Shown piece after piece: positions 60,944-64,000 of a stretch of 64,000 nt of DNA. This DNA is from Amanita rubescens (lineage: Eukaryota > Basidiomycota > Agaricomycetes > Agaricales > Amanitaceae): assembly GCA_015039365.1 (NCBI GenBank), contig WION01000059.1, positions 1-64,000 of the forward strand. The letters are read 5' to 3'. Numbering within the stretch: position 1 is the first letter of the stretch; every line of letters starts with the position of its first letter. A model generated the notes under the pieces. That model made no database searches, was not told the DNA's origin, and was given only the letters and a program-made list of their open reading frames with translations. A program made the translations under genes and the position numbers.

Positions 60944-61500
60944 TCACTTGAGCCTCATCTTGAGCAGATCTCTGAGACCATCCGCCATCCCCAATGGGCT
61001 TGCTCTTTGCTTCTTGTTTCCCACTACTGAAGAAGGCAGTCTAGACACTGCCAGGCCGTTGCAATTTTCGGAAGGTGGTAGCATAACCATACTGTTTGAT
61101 AAATCTCCCCACTTCCAGTCCTTGTTCACGCTCATTGGAGGACGTTCCTCGGGAATCGCAAGAGTAGGTTGATGATCCTCTCCATTGCTGATAAATGAAG
61201 GATCCACACTGTTCAAAAGTTCTTCCCATAGGACCATCTGTCATTGAGTTAATTCTTGACGTGGATGCATGCCAGGAAGGAGTCAACAATGAGATGGTTC
61301 CGGTTTGGCCCGGTAAAGGAAAAGGCAGTCTCGACTCGTCCCCGTCGAGCGTGATAGCTGAGCTCGTTCCCTTCCCAACCTTCGAGTCAATGAAGAATTG
61401 GCGTCACATCCTCCTTGCACTACCAGAGCCAACACGCTCATTTTAGGCCCATAAGACGCGCCTGCCGAGGACCTTCCACCAAGTTCGATCAACAGCTCAG
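60944..61500 (-). CDS. Possible 3' coding end of an unrecognised gene, low confidence
   Basis: The minus-strand frame 61237-60944 ends LPSSVVGNKKQRASPLGMAD...KMRLK and has a plausible coding look. An upstream minus frame (AITLDGDESRLPFPLPGQTG and SLLTPSWHASTSRINSMTDG) is open at 61,210-61,400, but I could not join the two through a good intron. This may be the decayed or misassembled end of a host gene cut by the retroelement to its left. No function can be offered. Confidence 0.3.
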
Positions 61501-61559
61501 CGCACTCTCACGTAATATGATATTTGGAATTGATGGTATAGAATTCCGATGTGAGTTGT

Positions 61560-62600
61560 TTATAGGCGATGAGTTGGCCCTGGATTGGTATTTGACCTCC
61601 TCCTGCTCATGGGTCTCGAAAACAAAGTCGGAGAAATGCTTCGAGCAGCCTGTAGTTGTTGTAATTGCAATTGTTGTTGGTAGTGTGAATGCATCTGCGC
61701 GTGACTATCCAACAATGCTTGAATCTCCATGACCATTCCGTGGTAGATACCTTGAAGTCCCTTGAGTTCTACATACACGAACGTAAGCATCGTAATAATG
61801 AGCAGAATGGAGGAGGAAGACATACGCTCGACATGCACAAAGTCCCTAACCATCCCTAAATCCCTTCCCAATCCAACCTGCGCTTGACTAATCCTAGCCG
61901 GTATCTTGAGATCCCCCAACGAATTCCTCCGTAGGACAGTCTTCTCCTCGGGACTACCATCCTTCCTCGTAGGCGAGTACGCCGAACAACCCAAAGACGT
62001 TGATTGCGGCGACGTCGGTCCCTTTCCGGGAGGCATTTGTGATCTTGGTAATAAAAATTTGGGAGACACTGTGGGTGGCGTTCTGGTCTGAGGTAGGGAT
62101 GGCTTGATGATATGAGAGTCGGCATCTTCTGGTTGGTATATCACCTCTGCTTCTGTTGGCGACGACGACAACATTTGAGACTCGACTGTTGATAAATGGT
62201 CTCTGAGAGGCCCCGGGAAAGTTTGAATCTCTACAGGAGGTAAAAGCACAGGGGCCAAGGGTTGAGACCCCAAACTCGGTCTTCCAACCGCCAGAACAAT
62301 GCCCACATCTTGCCATTGCGTTTGTGCCTTGTCTACATCAACAGAATCCGGCCGCTTTTTCTTCCCTTGACGAGCGTTACCGTCGACTTTTCTCAACCAC
62401 GTACTTCCTCGCGCGGCGTTTCCCGGTCTTGGAACACTTCCTCTGCTTTAAACTGCCCACTGGTAACGATGGTGGATACCGCCCCATACGACGCGTGTCT
62501 CGGTTGGCCACCCTCCACTTCAACCCGCCATGTCCAACATCCCCATGGCCATTTCCCAAACCAGTCAACGTCTTCCTGACGACAAACCCCCAAAACTCCT
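61560..62600 (-). CDS. Hypothetical Pro/Ser/Gln-rich protein, C-terminal part
   Basis: A minus-strand coding region with two supported introns. One (donor GTTGAG, acceptor GATGTAG, about 62,326-62,393) joins TPREEVR to DKAQTQWQDVG. The other (GTATGT...TATGTAG, about 61,772-61,829) joins VRDFVHVE to QLKGLQGIYHGM. The product has a Pro/Ser-rich disordered middle, a short helical stretch (MVMEIQALLDSHAQMHSHYQ), a glutamine-rich run and a basic tail, SRPMSRRRSNTNPGPTHRL. A hydrophobic-looking segment in the raw open frame (MSSSSILLIITMLTF) is intron, not a membrane helix. The upstream part overlaps a competing frame, so the start is unknown. It may be the 3' half of the gene at 63.1-64.0 kb. Confidence 0.45.
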
Positions 62601-63101
62601 CTTTATCAACTTGGATGGCGTTTCCGGGGCCTAATTCACATTCACGCCTTCTCCTCCGACGCTAAATGGCATTCGACTCCTACTAGGTGTCCTAGTATGC
62701 CCAGTCTTGCAACTCGATGACCCTCCTCTAGTCTTTTCTCGTTCCAATTCCACCGAAGCGGGTGGAGCTCTACCACGGGATTGACCGCATAAGGGGAGGT
62801 TGGACGAACTGTTGTTGACTACAGTTGCTACCCGCGTTGGAGGAAGTGGAGGTGGAGGTGGCGATTCTAGGGCCGCATGGGACATGTCAGAAGCGCGAAA
62901 AAACCATCCACCACCTCCGTTTTGTCTTGGAGGGCGAGGAGAGACAGGTCGAGAAGGTGGGGTGTTATCATGACGAGAAGATGTGGTGGAGAGAGGTAAG
63001 GAGGAGAGGGAGCTTGCTGGGTGGCCTGAATCGTCTGGTGATCCTGTAGGGCTGTGATTAGTTTCGAGGGTGAATAGAAAGGAGGAATACTAACGTACCG
63101 A

Positions 63102-64000
63102 TTACACCGCCTTCTTGTTGGGTTGTGCTGATTCGTTTCTTTCAGACGCCCCATTTCTTGACGCTCCCGAAACGCGCCAGAAGGAGTGGATGGGGGAGGA
63201 ATTGGAGGTGAATCGTGACGGTTGCTTAATGGAGTAGTGTTTAGGCCAGAAATGGGAAAAGGGGCCGGCGAAGATGGAGCGCTTGATACGGGCGTTACGA
63301 GGCGCTCTGTGGATACTGTCTCGGGCTGGAGTTTGGGGACATTCGACTTCGTGTAATGCTGTTAGTCCGGACGAGAAACTCGATGCCACGGGTAACATTT
63401 CGAACGCGGCTTGTGACTGTGGGCGATTCTTTTTCCTTAAACGACGACGTTCTCGCTCCTTTTGTGCCGGCGGATTGGGAGGTAGATGGGATGAAGTACG
63501 CGATGCGGGATGGAGATGGGCAGTGGATCCATAGGAATCCCCAGCTATGGTTGTTGGCAATGAGAAGACTGAGGAAGAGGGGGATCGTGGAAATGGCTGC
63601 GGGTGGTCGCGATTGCCACCTGCAAGGTGGGTCGGTAAACCAGGGACTGGCGGGGGAGGTGAGCCATCCAAAGGATGGTTGGTCACCAAATTCAAGCGCT
63701 AGACCGGGTGACGCAAGCGCACAGTGACAGTTCTGTCCTCGTCTTTATCCAAGAAACCCAGATCATCGTCTTCCTCGTCTAAGTCTGATCCGGAAAACGC
63801 GTTTCTAAAACGAGTGTATTGTGCTGAGGCGCTTGAACTTGAACTTGCCCTATGGCGTCCTAGCATTGATGACTTGAAATCCACGTTTTCGTTATTGGTG
63901 GAGAGGGGCTGCATGGAACGATAGTTTCTAGAGAGTTCCTTGGTGGAGAAGACTGTTCTCCTGGTTCTGCGTACAGGTGTGTCGCTCTTGTCCTCAAAGT
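63102..64000 (-). CDS. Hypothetical protein exons running off the right edge
   Basis: The minus-strand frame from the edge reads DTPVRRTRRTVFSTKELSRN, then SSSSSASAQYTRFRNAFSG and an acidic DLDEEDDDLGFLDKDED. After an intron somewhere within 63,600-63,720 it continues as PPNPPAQKERERRRLRKKN...AAFEMLPVASSFSSGLTALH. The composition (basic/acidic blocks, Ser/Pro-rich linkers) suggests a disordered regulatory or cytoskeletal protein; the family is not recognised. A plus-strand frame (63356-63727) overlaps it, but its composition fits an antisense shadow better. The 5' end is outside the window, and the join to 62.6 kb is unresolved. Confidence 0.4.

Noticed and set aside
61772..61829. Possible transmembrane helix in the 61.6-62.4 kb protein
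   Set aside because: The hydrophobic stretch lies within a clean GTATGT...TATGTAG intron, and removing it keeps the frame.
63356..63727. Plus-strand frame with APFVPADWEVDGMKYAMRDG
   Set aside because: It overlaps minus-strand coding sequence with a more protein-like block (QKERERRRLRKKN) that continues on both sides; judged an antisense shadow, though not with certainty.

Overview
The window looks like nuclear DNA of a mushroom-forming basidiomycete (Agaricomycetes). Genes are dense and split by introns of about 45-65 nt, with exons as short as 10-13 nt. Several families are typical of that group: an F-box protein of the 'LPHDLLERIF' kind, a Plavaka-type transposase, a fungal TET/JBP-like oxygenase, and expanded small families in tandem. 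Many gene models below were assembled by hand from exons whose reading phases add up exactly, so several genes are longer than any single open frame.

Bases 1-27,100 are mostly host genes. In order: a partial zinc-binding-motif protein (-) divergent from a mitochondrial cyclophilin; a leucine-rich F-box-type protein; two tandem Old Yellow Enzyme paralogues with identical exon lengths; an 8-cysteine secreted protein; a coiled-coil protein with an RNase H-like domain; an AT-hook protein; three tandem paralogues of a secreted protein with two kinase-like repeats (A 14,345-15,920; B 18,999-20,721; C 21,110-22,829), with a damaged F-box gene between A and B; a 2OG-Fe(II) oxygenase; and two tandem methyltransferase genes, one damaged.

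Bases 27,970-56,065 form one block bounded by an imperfect 50-bp inverted repeat. Its ends are filled with degenerate CAGACA/TGTCTG repeats. Inside are an apparently intact Plavaka-type transposase, an apparently intact TET/JBP-like dioxygenase, a DUF6532-like gene, a small acidic hypothetical gene, inverted Copia-gag relics, and broken fragments of three conserved host genes (BET bromodomain, BMS1, BRR2). I read this as a giant cargo-carrying Plavaka-type element. It has no visible target-site duplication.

Bases 56,066-60,900 are retroelement territory: an inverted repeat with arms of roughly 1 kb, a Ty3/gypsy-type gag on the minus strand, G-rich sequence and a diverged tandem repeat. Bases 60,940-64,000 hold the ends of minus-strand host genes that I do not recognise and could only partly resolve.
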